From Gemmatimonadota bacterium (GTDB taxonomy: Bacteria > Gemmatimonadota > Gemmatimonadetes > Gemmatimonadales > Gemmatimonadaceae): DNA of 64,000 bases. Below, piece after piece: positions 1 to 8,409 of the stretch. The position numbers and the translations under genes are program-made. The notes under the pieces are model-generated. The model was not told the origin of the DNA. It saw only the letters and a program-made list of their open reading frames with translations, and ran no database searches. Each line of letters opens with the position of its first letter. Within the stretch, counting starts at the first letter, position 1. The DNA lies in the NCBI GenBank assembly GCA_021324775.1, contig JAJPIM010000006.1:62001-126000 (forward strand). The letters are read 5' to 3'.

Positions 1-1485
1 CGCTCCCCACCACTCGGCCGCCGTGAATCCGCGCCCCTGCTTGTACGTGGTCTCGTACAGCGATCGCATCACGTCGTCGAGCGAGTGATGGTTGTCGCTG
101 GCGTCGCGTATCAGCACGTCGAGCATGAACCCCGCCAGCGAGCCCTTGGGATAGTACAACCCCGCGGAACCGTCCGTCGGCGCCACCCACGCGCCAAGCG
201 AGGCGTCCGCGAGCGCCGTCGGCGTGACGGTGCCCACGCCCGTGATCTTCTGCCCGGTCGCCGCCAGGAATCCGAGCGAATCGCCGATCCCGGACCGCAT
301 CACGTCCACGTCGCTGTAGTAGTCGGTGATGCCCTCGCTCATCCACAACCACCCGGTGGGCTCTGCATCGTCGTAGCGGTACGGCACCAGGTCCGCGGGG
401 CGCAGCCGCTTCACATTCCACGAGTGGAACATCTCGTGAGAGTAAAGCCCCGAGAGGCCCGGCGCGTCGATCGCCTCCGGACTGAACTCGTCGACTTGCG
501 AGTTCTGATGCTCGAGCCCTCCGCCGTTCGGATGCGCGTCGATGATCTGCAGGACGGTGTACGTCCCCCACTCCATGTCGTGAAAAACCTTCGCGTGCGA
601 CTCGGCCAGCCGGTGCAGCCAGTCCAGGAGCCGCGTCATCCGCGCACCCGTCACGAGTCCGGCGGGATAACTCGCCGCACGCACCCAATGGGCCGCGGCG
701 CCTCCCCGGCCCCCGGCGGGGCCGTTCACCTGCACGCTATCGAAATCGAACCGCCCGATGAAGAACGGCATGTCCACGAGATCGTGATAGTTCCGCGCCG
801 AGAACGTGCGCGCGGCCGATCCGCCGGCGCCGCCCGCGCCGCCCGCGATTTCGTGCATCCCGGTCGCGATGTTCCACCCGGGATCGGTGTGGATCGTCAC
901 CTGCGCCGGCCAGTCGAAGCCGTGCCCCACCGGATACATGAACACGTTCGTGCCGTTGAAGAACCCGAAGTCCGGGCGCGTCCACGCCACCGCACGATCG
1001 ATCGTGTCCGCCAGGTACTTGAAATCCACGGTCACGTTCGCGCCCGGCTTCGTCCCTTCGAGTTCCCAGGTCTGGAAATCGAGTTGGCGCCAGGAGAGCG
1101 TCGCCCCGTCCATCGTGGGCGTGAAGTGCGACACGCGCCGCGCGAACCAGAGCAGCACGTAGTGACCGGGAGTCCACGCGGGCAGCGCCAGCACCACCGG
1201 CCCCGGCCCGCCCACCGTGAAGTGCATCGCCACGTCGAGTGTGCGTGTACGGTTGGTGGCCGAGTCGAGGGTCACGTCGTAACGCACGCTGGCGATGGGC
1301 GCCGAGTGCGCCGTTCGCTCCGACCGCGTCTGCGGCTCCCCCTGGGCCCGGGCCGCCCCCGCGCCCGCACCAGTCGCGATGGCGGCCATCACCACGGCGC
1401 CGAGGACGCCGCGGTGGCGGTTCTGTGACACGCGGCGGGACGCGTGGCAACCCCCGTTGGGGGGCTGGATCGGGAGGCGTGCCAT
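1..1485 (-). CDS. M61-family peptidase (glycyl-aminopeptidase type), exported, C-terminus beyond the window
   Basis: The minus-strand frame is open from the window edge. The zinc motif HEMFHSWN is visible (HEMFH at 424-438), followed by a Trp/Glu-rich stretch with WMSEGITDYY, where the glutamate matches the third zinc ligand region of M61 enzymes. An N-terminal beta-domain signature, PAWTPGHYVLLWFARRVS, lies upstream. M61 enzymes are gluzincin aminopeptidases, often carrying a C-terminal PDZ domain that would lie outside this window. The N-terminus is hydrophobic and Ala-rich and ends in ARAQG, a typical export signal. The start is uncertain: ATG at 1485 is the farthest, but GTG at 1431 (VSQNRHRG) gives a more normal signal peptide. 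Neither has a clear ribosome-binding site. The family call is firm; the substrate is unknown. Confidence 0.88.
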   Translation of the reverse strand, partial: MARLPIQPPNGGCHASRRVSQNRHRGVLGAVVMAAIATGAGAGAARAQGEPQTRSERTAHSAPIASVRYDVTLDSATNRTRTLDVAMHFTVGGPGPVVLALPAWTPGHYVLLWFARRVSHFTPTMDGATLSWRQLDFQTWELEGTKPGANVTVDFKYLADTIDRAVAWTRPDFGFFNGTNVFMYPVGHGFDWPAQVTIHTDPGWNIATGMHEIAGGAGGAGGSAARTFSARNYHDLVDMPFFIGRFDFDSVQVNGPAGGRGGAAAHWVRAASYPAGLVTGARMTRLLDWLHRLAESHAKVFHDMEWGTYTVLQIIDAHPNGGGLEHQNSQVDEFSPEAIDAPGLSGLYSHEMFHSWNVKRLRPADLVPYRYDDAEPTGWLWMSEGITDYYSDVDVMRSGIGDSLGFLAATGQKITGVGTVTPTALADASLGAWVAPTDGSAGLYYPKGSLAGFMLDVLIRDASDNHHSLDDVMRSLYETTYKQGRGFTAAEWWGA

Positions 1486-1789
1486 CACAGGGGCTTGGCG
1501 AGTCATATGTGGGGGGGTGCGGGCGGGGGCGAAGACGGTGGATCTGCGGACGGTGGCCGGTGCTCCGGGCAGTTCGACAACCCCGCACGATCAAAGGTTG
1601 ATGTGTGGGTTGATCTGGGTGATGTGGCCGGACCTGGGCTCCTCAGCCGTCGCAAATCTGGCGGGACGCACACCGCCGCGCGACGCCTGGGTCCGGGGAG
1701 GGACAGCGAGGACGCATGGCCGGATCGATGACGGACCGCGAGGGTCCGCACGGCGCCGGCCGGTACGTTCACCAGGGTAAGACTGCCGT
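1486..1789. other. Intergenic region, no recognised element
   Basis: About 300 bases separate the divergent M61 gene and the small hypothetical gene. I see no convincing ORF, hairpin or consensus promoter in it. Confidence 0.5.
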
Positions 1790-2152
1790 ATGCCGATTAC
1801 CGATGTCGATGAACACATCACGACACTCTGGCGGGAAGCAGCCCGCGACCTCGGGATCGGGCTCGTATCCCCGTTCGCGGCGATCGGCCCGCGCGGCGAA
1901 TCCGCCGCGGCGCTGGCCTGGCTCCGTGATTTCGGCTCGCCTCGCGGCGCCCTCGTCTGCTCGAGCGCCGATCCGGATGACCTGGGGCGGAAGGCCCTGC
2001 AATGGGGCTACGAGATCGTGGACTACGATCCGTTCGTGTACCCGTCGCTCTACGACCGGCGCCTCTTCATCGCGATGCTGGCGCGCCTCGGCTGGACGGG
2101 TCCGCCGGAGAGCCGCCCGCCCTGGCTCGACGCGCTGGGCATGCATTCCTGA
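1790..2152 (+). CDS. Conserved-looking hypothetical protein, 120 aa
   Basis: The ORF begins MPITDVDEHITTLWREAA and has the strongly GC-ending codon use of its neighbours. A perfect 10-bp hairpin follows 15 bases after its stop, which supports a real gene. The protein is soluble, with no signal peptide or membrane segment. It has an acidic N-terminal helix and a WLDALGMHS C-terminus. I recognise no family and assign no function. The ribosome-binding site is weak. Confidence 0.6.
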   Translation: MPITDVDEHITTLWREAARDLGIGLVSPFAAIGPRGESAAALAWLRDFGSPRGALVCSSADPDDLGRKALQWGYEIVDYDPFVYPSLYDRRLFIAMLARLGWTGPPESRPPWLDALGMHS

Positions 2153-2166
2153 ACGACCGGATGAGA

Positions 2167-2198
2167 AACGGCAGGGAGGCTATGCCCACCCTGCCGTT
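2167..2198. terminator. Bidirectional hairpin terminator between convergent genes
   Basis: AACGGCAGGG (2167-2176) pairs perfectly with CCCTGCCGTT (2189-2198) across a 12-base loop. It lies between the stop of the 120-aa gene and the stop of the convergent Bor-type gene. Short T-rich runs flank both sides (TTGGGTTCT on plus, TTTCTC on minus), so it could serve both transcripts. Confidence 0.7.
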
Positions 2199-2230
2199 GG
2201 GTTCTCCCCGGCGTTCCGGCCAGCGAAAAT

Positions 2231-2650
2231 CTAGAACTTCACCGTCACCGGCTTGCCGCTCGTGATCGCCGCGTTCGCGGCCTCGTTGATCACTGCCTGC
2301 CGCTCGGCCTGCGTTCCGTTCTCCGGCACCGTGTAGTCCGCTGACGCGTGTCCGCCCGAGCCGGTGCACGTCACCTTGAGATCCATCGGCGTATAGATCT
2401 GGAACGTGATCGCGGCCACGAGCGCGTTCAGGAAGCTGTGTTGCGTCTCGACCTTCGCGACGCCGTCCGGACAGTCCTTCGACACGTCCATCACGTCAGG
2501 CGGCACGAGTCCGAATATGAACGACGACGCCCACTGCTTCTCGACGACGGTCTGCGATTCCGGCTTGCCAGTCACGATCGTCGCGTGGTAGCACGCCGCA
2601 CAAAGAACGGTGACGCAGCAAAGCGAAACTGCACGCCTCAATGCCTTCAT
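2231..2650 (-). CDS. Bor-family lipoprotein
   Basis: The precursor has a lipobox (TVLCAACYHA), so it should be acylated at Cys. The mature part carries the Bor-domain pattern: WASSFIFGLVPPDVMDVSKDC, then VETQHSFLNALVAAITFQIYTPMDLKVTC. Lambda Bor and its relatives are small outer-membrane lipoproteins, some linked to serum resistance, and chromosomal copies of unknown role are common. ATG at 2650 is chosen over GTG at 2656 because CGGAG lies 5 bases upstream of it. An Ala-rich C-terminal tail extends beyond the Bor core. The family call is good; the role here is unknown. Confidence 0.85.
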   Translation of the reverse strand: MKALRRAVSLCCVTVLCAACYHATIVTGKPESQTVVEKQWASSFIFGLVPPDVMDVSKDCPDGVAKVETQHSFLNALVAAITFQIYTPMDLKVTCTGSGGHASADYTVPENGTQAERQAVINEAANAAITSGKPVTVKF

Positions 2651-2977
2651 AAACACTCCGGATGATGGGGAGACCGCGACGAACTCACCGAATGTGAACG
2701 GCTCATGTCTGTGCCGGGCACCGCTGAACCGCAGGGGGCGAAATTGGTCACGCCGGCGGAAGCCGGCAAGTACCCGCGTGCGTGATCAGCCGGAACGGGA
2801 TGATGAATGCCCGCGTACATGGTGCGGAAGGTGTGTTACATGGGCGCGCGGCCTCCTGGTCGTGTCGGGTGGGCGATGTAACCCGCTATGCGCAAAACAG
2901 CCGCGCCAGCACTCACACCCGCATTCTTCGGGACACGATCCGGCCCCCGGCCGTCGCTCCTCCCCCGGCCGTCGCCC
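2651..2977. promoter_or_regulatory. Intergenic region upstream of the Bor-type gene, with paired GTTACA/TGTAAC elements
   Basis: No gene is seen. GTTACA occurs at 2835-2840 (TGTAAC on the minus strand) and TGTAAC at 2877-2882 on plus. TGTAAC resembles the -35 element of some ECF sigma factors. The string GTTACATGGGC recurs upstream of the IclR gene at 32826. Whether this is a promoter or an operator is unknown. Confidence 0.35.
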
Positions 2978-3961
2978 CTATTGATCCCCGGATACCAAGG
3001 ACCGCACAGCCGCGAGCACCACCCGATATGCCTCCGTACCCGGCGCGATGAGCTCGAAATGCGACGAGCGTGGGACCACGGTCAATGTCACCCGGTCGCC
3101 CGCGCGCCGGGCCGCAGCCGCCCACGGCGCGAGCTGCTGCTCGGGCGGTACGATCTGGTCGTCCGCCGCGCCGATCCAGATCTGTCTCACCCCAAGCGGG
3201 AAGAAGGACGACGGCGACCCGTCGTGGGCGCGCTCTGCCTCACGCGCGGGCGGCCCCCCTAAGAGCTCTCCGGCCCCCTCTCCGCACGACGCGGTGTCCG
3301 GCGCGTAATACGACCGGAGATCGGGCGGCCCGGCCAGCGCCACGACGCCTCGCAATGGCAGCGGCGTGGCCGCCGGCGCGAGGGCCGACGTCGCGGGAAG
3401 CCGCCGCCGCGCCGCAACCCACAGCGCCAGATGCCCGCCCGCCGAATGCCCCATGACGATCACACGCGTCGTATCGAGTCCGTACTTTGGCGCGAGTGTC
3501 CGGATGAAGTCCACCGCCCGGCCAACGTCCTCGAATGTCCCCGGCCATCCGCCGCCCGGCCGGTCCGCTCGCCGGTACTCGGCGTTCCACGTCGCAATGC
3601 CGGCGCCAGCCAACGCGCTGGCAAGCGGCGCCGTGTTGCGCAGCGTCGCGTACCGCGCGACCCAGCACCCGCCGTGGATGATCACCGCGACCGGATACGG
3701 AGCCCCTTCCCCCGCTGGCAGGCGCAGTTCCCCGAACTCGAGCGAGTCCGGACCGTACGAGATGCGTTCGCCGGCCCGCCCGACCGGCATCGCATCGATG
3801 TCGCCGGCGTGCAGGTAGCCCTGCGCGCCCGCAGGGACGGCGATCGCCCACGCAACGGCGCCCCACGCCGCCCGAGTGATGACGCGCCGGCACACGCCGC
3901 GTCCGATGATCGCCGCCCACGGTCCGCCCACGGCGGTCAAGTGTATGACCGCCGGGGGCAC
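2978..3961 (-). CDS. Exported alpha/beta hydrolase (esterase/lipase type)
   Basis: The alpha/beta-hydrolase landmarks are in order: the oxyanion motif HGGCW, the nucleophile elbow GHSAGGH, an acid in GAADDQIVP and the catalytic His in PRSSHFE. This set matches the HSL/carboxylesterase (COG0657-like) branch. The N-terminus carries a hydrophobic signal ending VPAGAQG, so the enzyme should be secreted or periplasmic. The listed start is GTG at 3961. GTG at 3895 (VCRRVITRAAWG) would give a shorter, more typical signal peptide. It lies 12 bases downstream of the metallophosphoesterase gene on the same strand and may share its transcript. Substrate unknown. Confidence 0.85.
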   Translation of the reverse strand: MPPAVIHLTAVGGPWAAIIGRGVCRRVITRAAWGAVAWAIAVPAGAQGYLHAGDIDAMPVGRAGERISYGPDSLEFGELRLPAGEGAPYPVAVIIHGGCWVARYATLRNTAPLASALAGAGIATWNAEYRRADRPGGGWPGTFEDVGRAVDFIRTLAPKYGLDTTRVIVMGHSAGGHLALWVAARRRLPATSALAPAATPLPLRGVVALAGPPDLRSYYAPDTASCGEGAGELLGGPPAREAERAHDGSPSSFFPLGVRQIWIGAADDQIVPPEQQLAPWAAAARRAGDRVTLTVVPRSSHFELIAPGTEAYRVVLAAVRSLVSGDQ

Positions 3962-3973
3962 GCGCGCCAGCAG

Positions 3974-5311
3974 TTATCCGCCGGTCACCGTGATGACGCC
4001 GGTCATGGTCGGATGCACGGTGCAGAAATACTTGTATGTGCCCGGCGCCGCGAACGTATAGGAATAGTGCTGGTCGGTGTCGATCACCGGGCCGAGCGGG
4101 AACTTCTGGTCCGCGCTCCCGATCCGGTGCGGTACGTCGTCGCGGTTGATCCAGGTGACAGTGGTGCCCGCGGCGACGGTGCGGTTCGGCGGTATGAAGC
4201 TGAAGTTGTCGATGCCCACTTCGTTGTCCGCGAGTGGCTTCGACTGGCGCGCCTTCGCCCGGGGATTCTCCGAACCCGCCCCTGCGACGGCGACCGGAGT
4301 CCCGGCGAGTGAGCTGTCGACGACCGCCAGCGGACCAAGCGTCCCCGCGTAGCGGATGCTCGTGATCCCGAGGAAACTGCGCAACCGCTCGGCGCCGACG
4401 TCCACCGGACCGGGTGCACCGGCCGTACCGGGCGCGGGTTGCGGGAATGCGGTCGAGAGCGCGGTATGGAATGTCATGTTGCCCTCGACTTTCTGAATGG
4501 CCTGGTGGATGTGGCCGTTCAGCACTGTCACGGAGCCAAATCGCTTCAGGACCGACAGTGCCTGCGTGCCATCGTCCGTCCCCCAGCCCCACTGCGGATA
4601 GACCGCCCACAGCGGCACGTGCGCAAAGACCACGATCGGTGTGCTCGACGGCAATCCCTTGACGTCCCGCGCCAGCCACGCGAGCTGCTCGGCGCCCAGA
4701 TTACCCAACCCGCCGGGCTTGAGATCCAGCACGTTCACGAGACCGATGAAATGGACGCCACTGTGGTCGAAGCTGTACCACCCGTGCCCGGTCGCACCCT
4801 TGCCGTAGCGCTGCAGGTACTGCGCGCCCGCGTCGTCGAGCACGTCGTGCTCGCCCGGCACGTAGAACACACGCCCGGTCTTCGTCCTCGCGCCCTTGAT
4901 CATCTGGTCCACTGCGTCGAACTCGGCCGCCTGCGACAGATGGCTGATGTCGCCCGTGTGCAACAGAAACTCCGGCTGCTGCGGCAGCGCGTTAAGCCGC
5001 GTGATCGCCTCCTGGAATGTCGCCGCCACATCGCTGTTCGCCGCTTTGTTGAACCCCATGTGGCTGTCGCTGATCTGCGCGAAGAACAGCCCGGACTTGC
5101 CCGCGCCGGCAGCGAGTCGTGTCCCCGCTTTCCCCAGGGCCGCCGACACCGGCACTCCACCCGCCATGCTCCACAACACCGCGCTGCCCGCCCACGCCAT
5201 ACAGGTCAGAAAGCCGCGCCGGTCGACGCCGTCCTCTGCCGCCAGATCATCCGTGATGTATTTGGCGTTCGCCCCGATCGCCCCGATCACACCGCTGTCT
5301 CGCTCGCCCAC
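3974..5311 (-). CDS. Tat-exported metallophosphoesterase fused to a C-terminal cupredoxin
   Basis: This protein has two parts. Residues about 75-330 are a calcineurin-like metallophosphoesterase with ISDSHMG (D82, H84), GDISHL, GEHD, FAHVPLW and NGHIHQ. The last 85 residues are an amicyanin/plastocyanin-like cupredoxin with the copper ligands His in VPHRI and C, H, M in FCTVHPTM. A twin-arginine signal (DRRGFLTCMAWAGSA, RR at 31-32) implies folding before export. GTG at 5311 is chosen because AGGAGGGGACG stands directly before it; the frame stays open upstream, but through repeat DNA. It diverges from the ECF sigma gene. A copper site next to a phosphoesterase suggests a redox or metal-linked periplasmic role, which is inference. 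Confidence 0.88.
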   Translation of the reverse strand: MGERDSGVIGAIGANAKYITDDLAAEDGVDRRGFLTCMAWAGSAVLWSMAGGVPVSAALGKAGTRLAAGAGKSGLFFAQISDSHMGFNKAANSDVAATFQEAITRLNALPQQPEFLLHTGDISHLSQAAEFDAVDQMIKGARTKTGRVFYVPGEHDVLDDAGAQYLQRYGKGATGHGWYSFDHSGVHFIGLVNVLDLKPGGLGNLGAEQLAWLARDVKGLPSSTPIVVFAHVPLWAVYPQWGWGTDDGTQALSVLKRFGSVTVLNGHIHQAIQKVEGNMTFHTALSTAFPQPAPGTAGAPGPVDVGAERLRSFLGITSIRYAGTLGPLAVVDSSLAGTPVAVAGAGSENPRAKARQSKPLADNEVGIDNFSFIPPNRTVAAGTTVTWINRDDVPHRIGSADQKFPLGPVIDTDQHYSYTFAAPGTYKYFCTVHPTMTGVITVTGG

Positions 5312-5454
5312 CGTCCCCTCCTCGGCCCGTTGCGTCCGTGGCAGCCCGGCACGTGCCCAAGCCACCGCCCATTTCCTGGGTGCGATGACTCCGGGGGGGC
5401 CGGATTTATTCCCCGCCCCGGAACGGCGGCAGGCACTCGGGCCGGCCCGCGCAA

Positions 5455-5625
5455 CGAATTCGTCCCTGGTAGGGGCCGGTCGCGACCGGCCAGTAAGACC
5501 GTGGTCGCAGTCCCGCCGTCGCCAGTTGCCGAGGGCTGCGGGGCCGGTTCGTGAAGCGCAGGCCGCCCCCTTCGGGCAACGGCCCCCGGACGGACGCCGC
5601 AACAGATGCCATGCTTGTCCGCCTC
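5455..5625 (+). repeat. Interspersed palindromic repeat cluster
   Basis: This 5312-5676 spacer holds one copy of the GTCCCTGGTAGGGGCCGG module with its GGCCGGTCGCGACCGGCC palindrome (from about 5463). A diverged GGGCAACGGCCCCCGGACGG module follows. No gene is evident. The element sits between two divergent genes and pushes open frames of both through itself, so starts drawn inside it should be distrusted. Confidence 0.75.
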
Positions 5626-5676
5626 CCACACGTCCCCGGGAATATCTTGGGCAGTGCCGAGGTCTCCTGATATGCA

Positions 5677-6252
5677 ATGCTACGTACGATACTCGCGGCC
5701 GGACCCGCGAACGAGGACGAGGTGCGGTCTGACGCCATGACGCCGTTCGAACAGGCCGTCGTGCCACACATGGACGCGGCCTATACCCTCGCGCGCTACC
5801 TCCTGCGCGACGAGGACGAGGCGCGCGATGCGGTGCAGGACGCGTATCTGCGCGCTCTCTCGTACTTCGGAGGGTTCCGGGGCGGCGATGGCCGCGCATG
5901 GCTGCTGGCCATCGTTCGCAACACGTGCCGCACGCGCCACCAGCGCTCCCGCACGGGCCCCATCACGGCATCGTTCGACGAAGAGATCCACACACCGGAA
6001 GGCGACGACGCCGGGACGGCGCCCGGCCAGACGGATCACGTGGCCGCTGAATCGGTGCGCGAAGCGGTCGGACGGTTGCCATTCGAGTTCCGCGAGGCGG
6101 TGGTCTTGCGCGAGGTGCACGGATATTCCTACAAGGAGATCGCGGATGTGGCCGGTGTGCCCGTCGGAACGGTCATGTCGCGGCTCGCGCGAGCCCGCCA
6201 GCGCCTGCGCGATGCGCTCGCACCGGAGCTTCGCCGGAGGATGTCGTCATGA
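5677..6252 (+). CDS. ECF-type RNA polymerase sigma factor
   Basis: The sigma-70 region 2 is visible ([20 protein letters not shown], then the DAYLRAL helix and [14 protein letters not shown]). Region 4 has the helix-turn-helix [19 protein letters not shown] followed by [12 protein letters not shown]. The 191-residue length fits an ECF factor with no extra domain. ATG at 5677 is the longest start; ATG at 5737 (MTPFEQAVV) is closer to the usual ECF N-terminus and equally possible. The stop overlaps the next start in ATGA. The following zinc-finger anti-sigma gene shows that activity is gated by sequestration. Confidence 0.93.
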   Translation: MLRTILAAGPANEDEVRSDAMTPFEQAVVPHMDAAYTLARYLLRDEDEARDAVQDAYLRALSYFGGFRGGDGRAWLLAIVRNTCRTRHQRSRTGPITASFDEEIHTPEGDDAGTAPGQTDHVAAESVREAVGRLPFEFREAVVLREVHGYSYKEIADVAGVPVGTVMSRLARARQRLRDALAPELRRRMSS

Positions 6253-7112
6253 CATGCGATGAGATCCGGCCGTTGATCGCCCCGTACCTCGATGGCGAGC
6301 TCGATCCCTCGGCCGCGGTATCCGTCGAGTCGCACATCGCCGGCTGTGAAGCGTGCGCACGGCACCTCGCCGAGCTGCGGGCGCTGAGCGGCGCGATTCG
6401 CGATGAGCTCCCCGCACTGGCCGCACCGGATGCGCTGCGGGCGCGGATCCTCGACGCCGTCCGGACGGCGATACCCGCCGCGCAGGAATCGGGCGCCACA
6501 CGCCAGGGCCCGCAACGGCTCGGCGCGGAGCACTTCGGCATGCAGCGCGGCAACAGGCCGCGCGTCCGGCCGCAATGGCTCGCCGCAGCCGCCCTGTACA
6601 TCGTCGTCGGCGCCGGCGCCTGGATGCTCGGCGTCGCCTACGGACGCTCGCCCGATAGCGCCGGATCGGGGTTGCGCGACGCCGTGGTCGCGAGCCACGT
6701 GCGGTCGCTCGAGGCCAGCCACTTGATCGATGTCGCGTCCTCGGACCGGCATACGGTCAAGCCATGGTTCGACGGGAAGCTCGATTTCTCGCCGCCGGTG
6801 CCGGACCTCACCACCCAGGGCTTTCCGCTCGTTGGCGGCCGTCTGGACTATCTGGATGGCCGCCCGGTCGCCGCTCTCGTGTACGGGCGCGCGAAACACG
6901 TCGTCAACTTGTTCATCTGGCCCGCCACGACGGATGCCCCGCATGACGCACTCCACGATGCCGCGCCCGCCACGGTGCGCGGATACCACATCCGCCACTG
7001 GGTGCGCGATGGCATGACGTTCTGGGCGGTCTCCGATGTCGCGGACCCCGACCTCGATAGCTTCGTCTCGCTGTTTCAAGCCAGCGGCCAGCCCGCGGAA
7101 TCGGTACGCTGA
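6249..7112 (+). CDS. Membrane-anchored zf-HC2 anti-sigma factor
   Basis: The first 45 residues carry the zinc-binding anti-sigma signature: [16 protein letters not shown], then HIAGCEAC with the H-x3-C-x2-C ligands. A transmembrane segment follows ([20 protein letters not shown]), and about 170 residues lie outside the membrane. This is the standard topology of an ECF-inhibiting sensor: the cytoplasmic zinc domain binds the sigma factor and the outer domain senses a signal or is cleaved. Translation is coupled to the sigma gene by a 4-base overlap. The outer domain ends [20 protein letters not shown], a pattern seen in other transmembrane anti-sigma proteins. Its ligand is not readable from sequence. 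Confidence 0.92.
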   Translation: MTCDEIRPLIAPYLDGELDPSAAVSVESHIAGCEACARHLAELRALSGAIRDELPALAAPDALRARILDAVRTAIPAAQESGATRQGPQRLGAEHFGMQRGNRPRVRPQWLAAAALYIVVGAGAWMLGVAYGRSPDSAGSGLRDAVVASHVRSLEASHLIDVASSDRHTVKPWFDGKLDFSPPVPDLTTQGFPLVGGRLDYLDGRPVAALVYGRAKHVVNLFIWPATTDAPHDALHDAAPATVRGYHIRHWVRDGMTFWAVSDVADPDLDSFVSLFQASGQPAESVR

Positions 7113-7167
7113 ATTCAACGCTGTTGATGCGCTGGTTCGAGCCCACACCTCACCAGCCCACGATGCA

Positions 7168-8409
7168 ATGACCGCCACGACCGTGGATCACGGGGATTTC
7201 GCTGGGGCCCGCGTCCGGTCGCGCGCCATCGACACCACGTGGACGCTCTACGCCGTGCTCACCGCGTCGGCATGCATCGTCGTCGGATTGATCTGGGACA
7301 TCTCGTGGCACCGCACGGTCGGCCGCGACACGTTCTGGACGTATCCCCACGTCCTCGAACAATTCGCGGCGACGCTGTCGGGTCTGAGTTGCGGCTGGCT
7401 CGTGCTCCGTACTACGTTCGCCGGCGACGACGCCGCCCGCGGTTCCACGGTCCGCTTCTGGGGATTTCGCGGCCCCCTCGGCGCCTGGGTCTGCATCTGG
7501 GGCACGATCCTCATGATCGCGTCGGCGCCGTTCGACGACTGGTGGCACAACGCCTACGGCCTCGACGTCACGATCGTCAGCCCGCCACACATGGTGCTCG
7601 CACTCGGCATGGCCGCGATCGAGGCCGGCGCGCTCCTCATGGTGCTCGCCGTGCAGAACCAGGCCCGCACGGCGGATGACCAGCACCGGTTCGGCCGGAG
7701 CTACGCGGTAGCCGGCGGCATTCTCATCACCATGATCGCCACGCTGATCATGCAGTACGCGGCCGCCGCTAACCGCATGCACTCGGCGATGTTCTACGAG
7801 ATCACGGGCGCCGTGTTTCCGATCTTCCTCGTCGCCTTCGCCCGCGCCTCACGCCTCGCATGGCCGGCGACGAAGACGGCCGCGGTCTATATGGGCATCG
7901 TCCTCGTGATGATGTGGACGCTGCAGCTCTTCCCTGCGACGCCGAAGCTCGCGCCGATCTACAATCCCGTCACGCACATGGTGCCGCCGTTCTTCCCGCT
8001 CCTCCTCATCATCCCGGCCGCCGCCCTGGATATCGAGCTCCGGCGATCCGGGGCGGCCCTGCGAAACGCCGCAGCGTCCGGCCCCGAGACCCGCGGCGGC
8101 GCCAGCGATTGGCTCCTCGCCCTGCTCCTCGGCGTCACGTTCGTCGCGATCATGGTCGCCGTGCACTGGTTCTGGTCGGAGTTCCTGCTCACGCCGTGGG
8201 GACGCAACTTCTTCTTTGCCGCCGACCAGTGGGATTACAATCGTCCGCTCGGAAGCTGGCGCTATCAGTACTGGGGACTCGACGGACCGCACCGCACGTT
8301 CGCGCTCCTGCCATTTGCCCGCGGCCTGGGCATCGCGACGCTGCTCGCGGCCGCGTCGGCCCGCGTCGGGTTGTGGTGGGGCAACGGCATGTCGCGCGTG
8401 ACGCGGTGA
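7168..8409 (+). CDS. Polytopic membrane protein in the ECF sigma operon, unknown function
   Basis: About ten hydrophobic segments run through 413 residues (for example LTASACIVVGLIWDI, MVLALGMAAIEAGALLMVLAV and VFPIFLVAFARASRLAW). Conserved-looking polar clusters face the membrane: WDISWHRTVGRDTFW near the N-terminus, DDWWHNAYGLDVTIVSPPHM, and ADQWDYNRPLGSWRYQYWG near the end. ATG at 7168 is chosen. The frame opens earlier at 7036, but that would overlap the anti-sigma gene heavily. The stop overlaps the next start in TGATG. I recognise no transporter family. The coupling to the HLHP protein suggests a two-component membrane assembly. Confidence 0.75.
   Translation: MTATTVDHGDFAGARVRSRAIDTTWTLYAVLTASACIVVGLIWDISWHRTVGRDTFWTYPHVLEQFAATLSGLSCGWLVLRTTFAGDDAARGSTVRFWGFRGPLGAWVCIWGTILMIASAPFDDWWHNAYGLDVTIVSPPHMVLALGMAAIEAGALLMVLAVQNQARTADDQHRFGRSYAVAGGILITMIATLIMQYAAAANRMHSAMFYEITGAVFPIFLVAFARASRLAWPATKTAAVYMGIVLVMMWTLQLFPATPKLAPIYNPVTHMVPPFFPLLLIIPAAALDIELRRSGAALRNAAASGPETRGGASDWLLALLLGVTFVAIMVAVHWFWSEFLLTPWGRNFFFAADQWDYNRPLGSWRYQYWGLDGPHRTFALLPFARGLGIATLLAAASARVGLWWGNGMSRVTR

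Noticed and set aside
3240-4679. Minus-strand 479-aa ORF over the hydrolase and cupredoxin genes
   Set aside because: It lies out of frame with both genes that show motifs.
5312-5899. N-terminal extension of the metallophosphoesterase to 5899
   Set aside because: The extension crosses a repeat and the sigma gene on the other strand; GTG 5311 has a strong ribosome-binding site and a Tat signal close behind.
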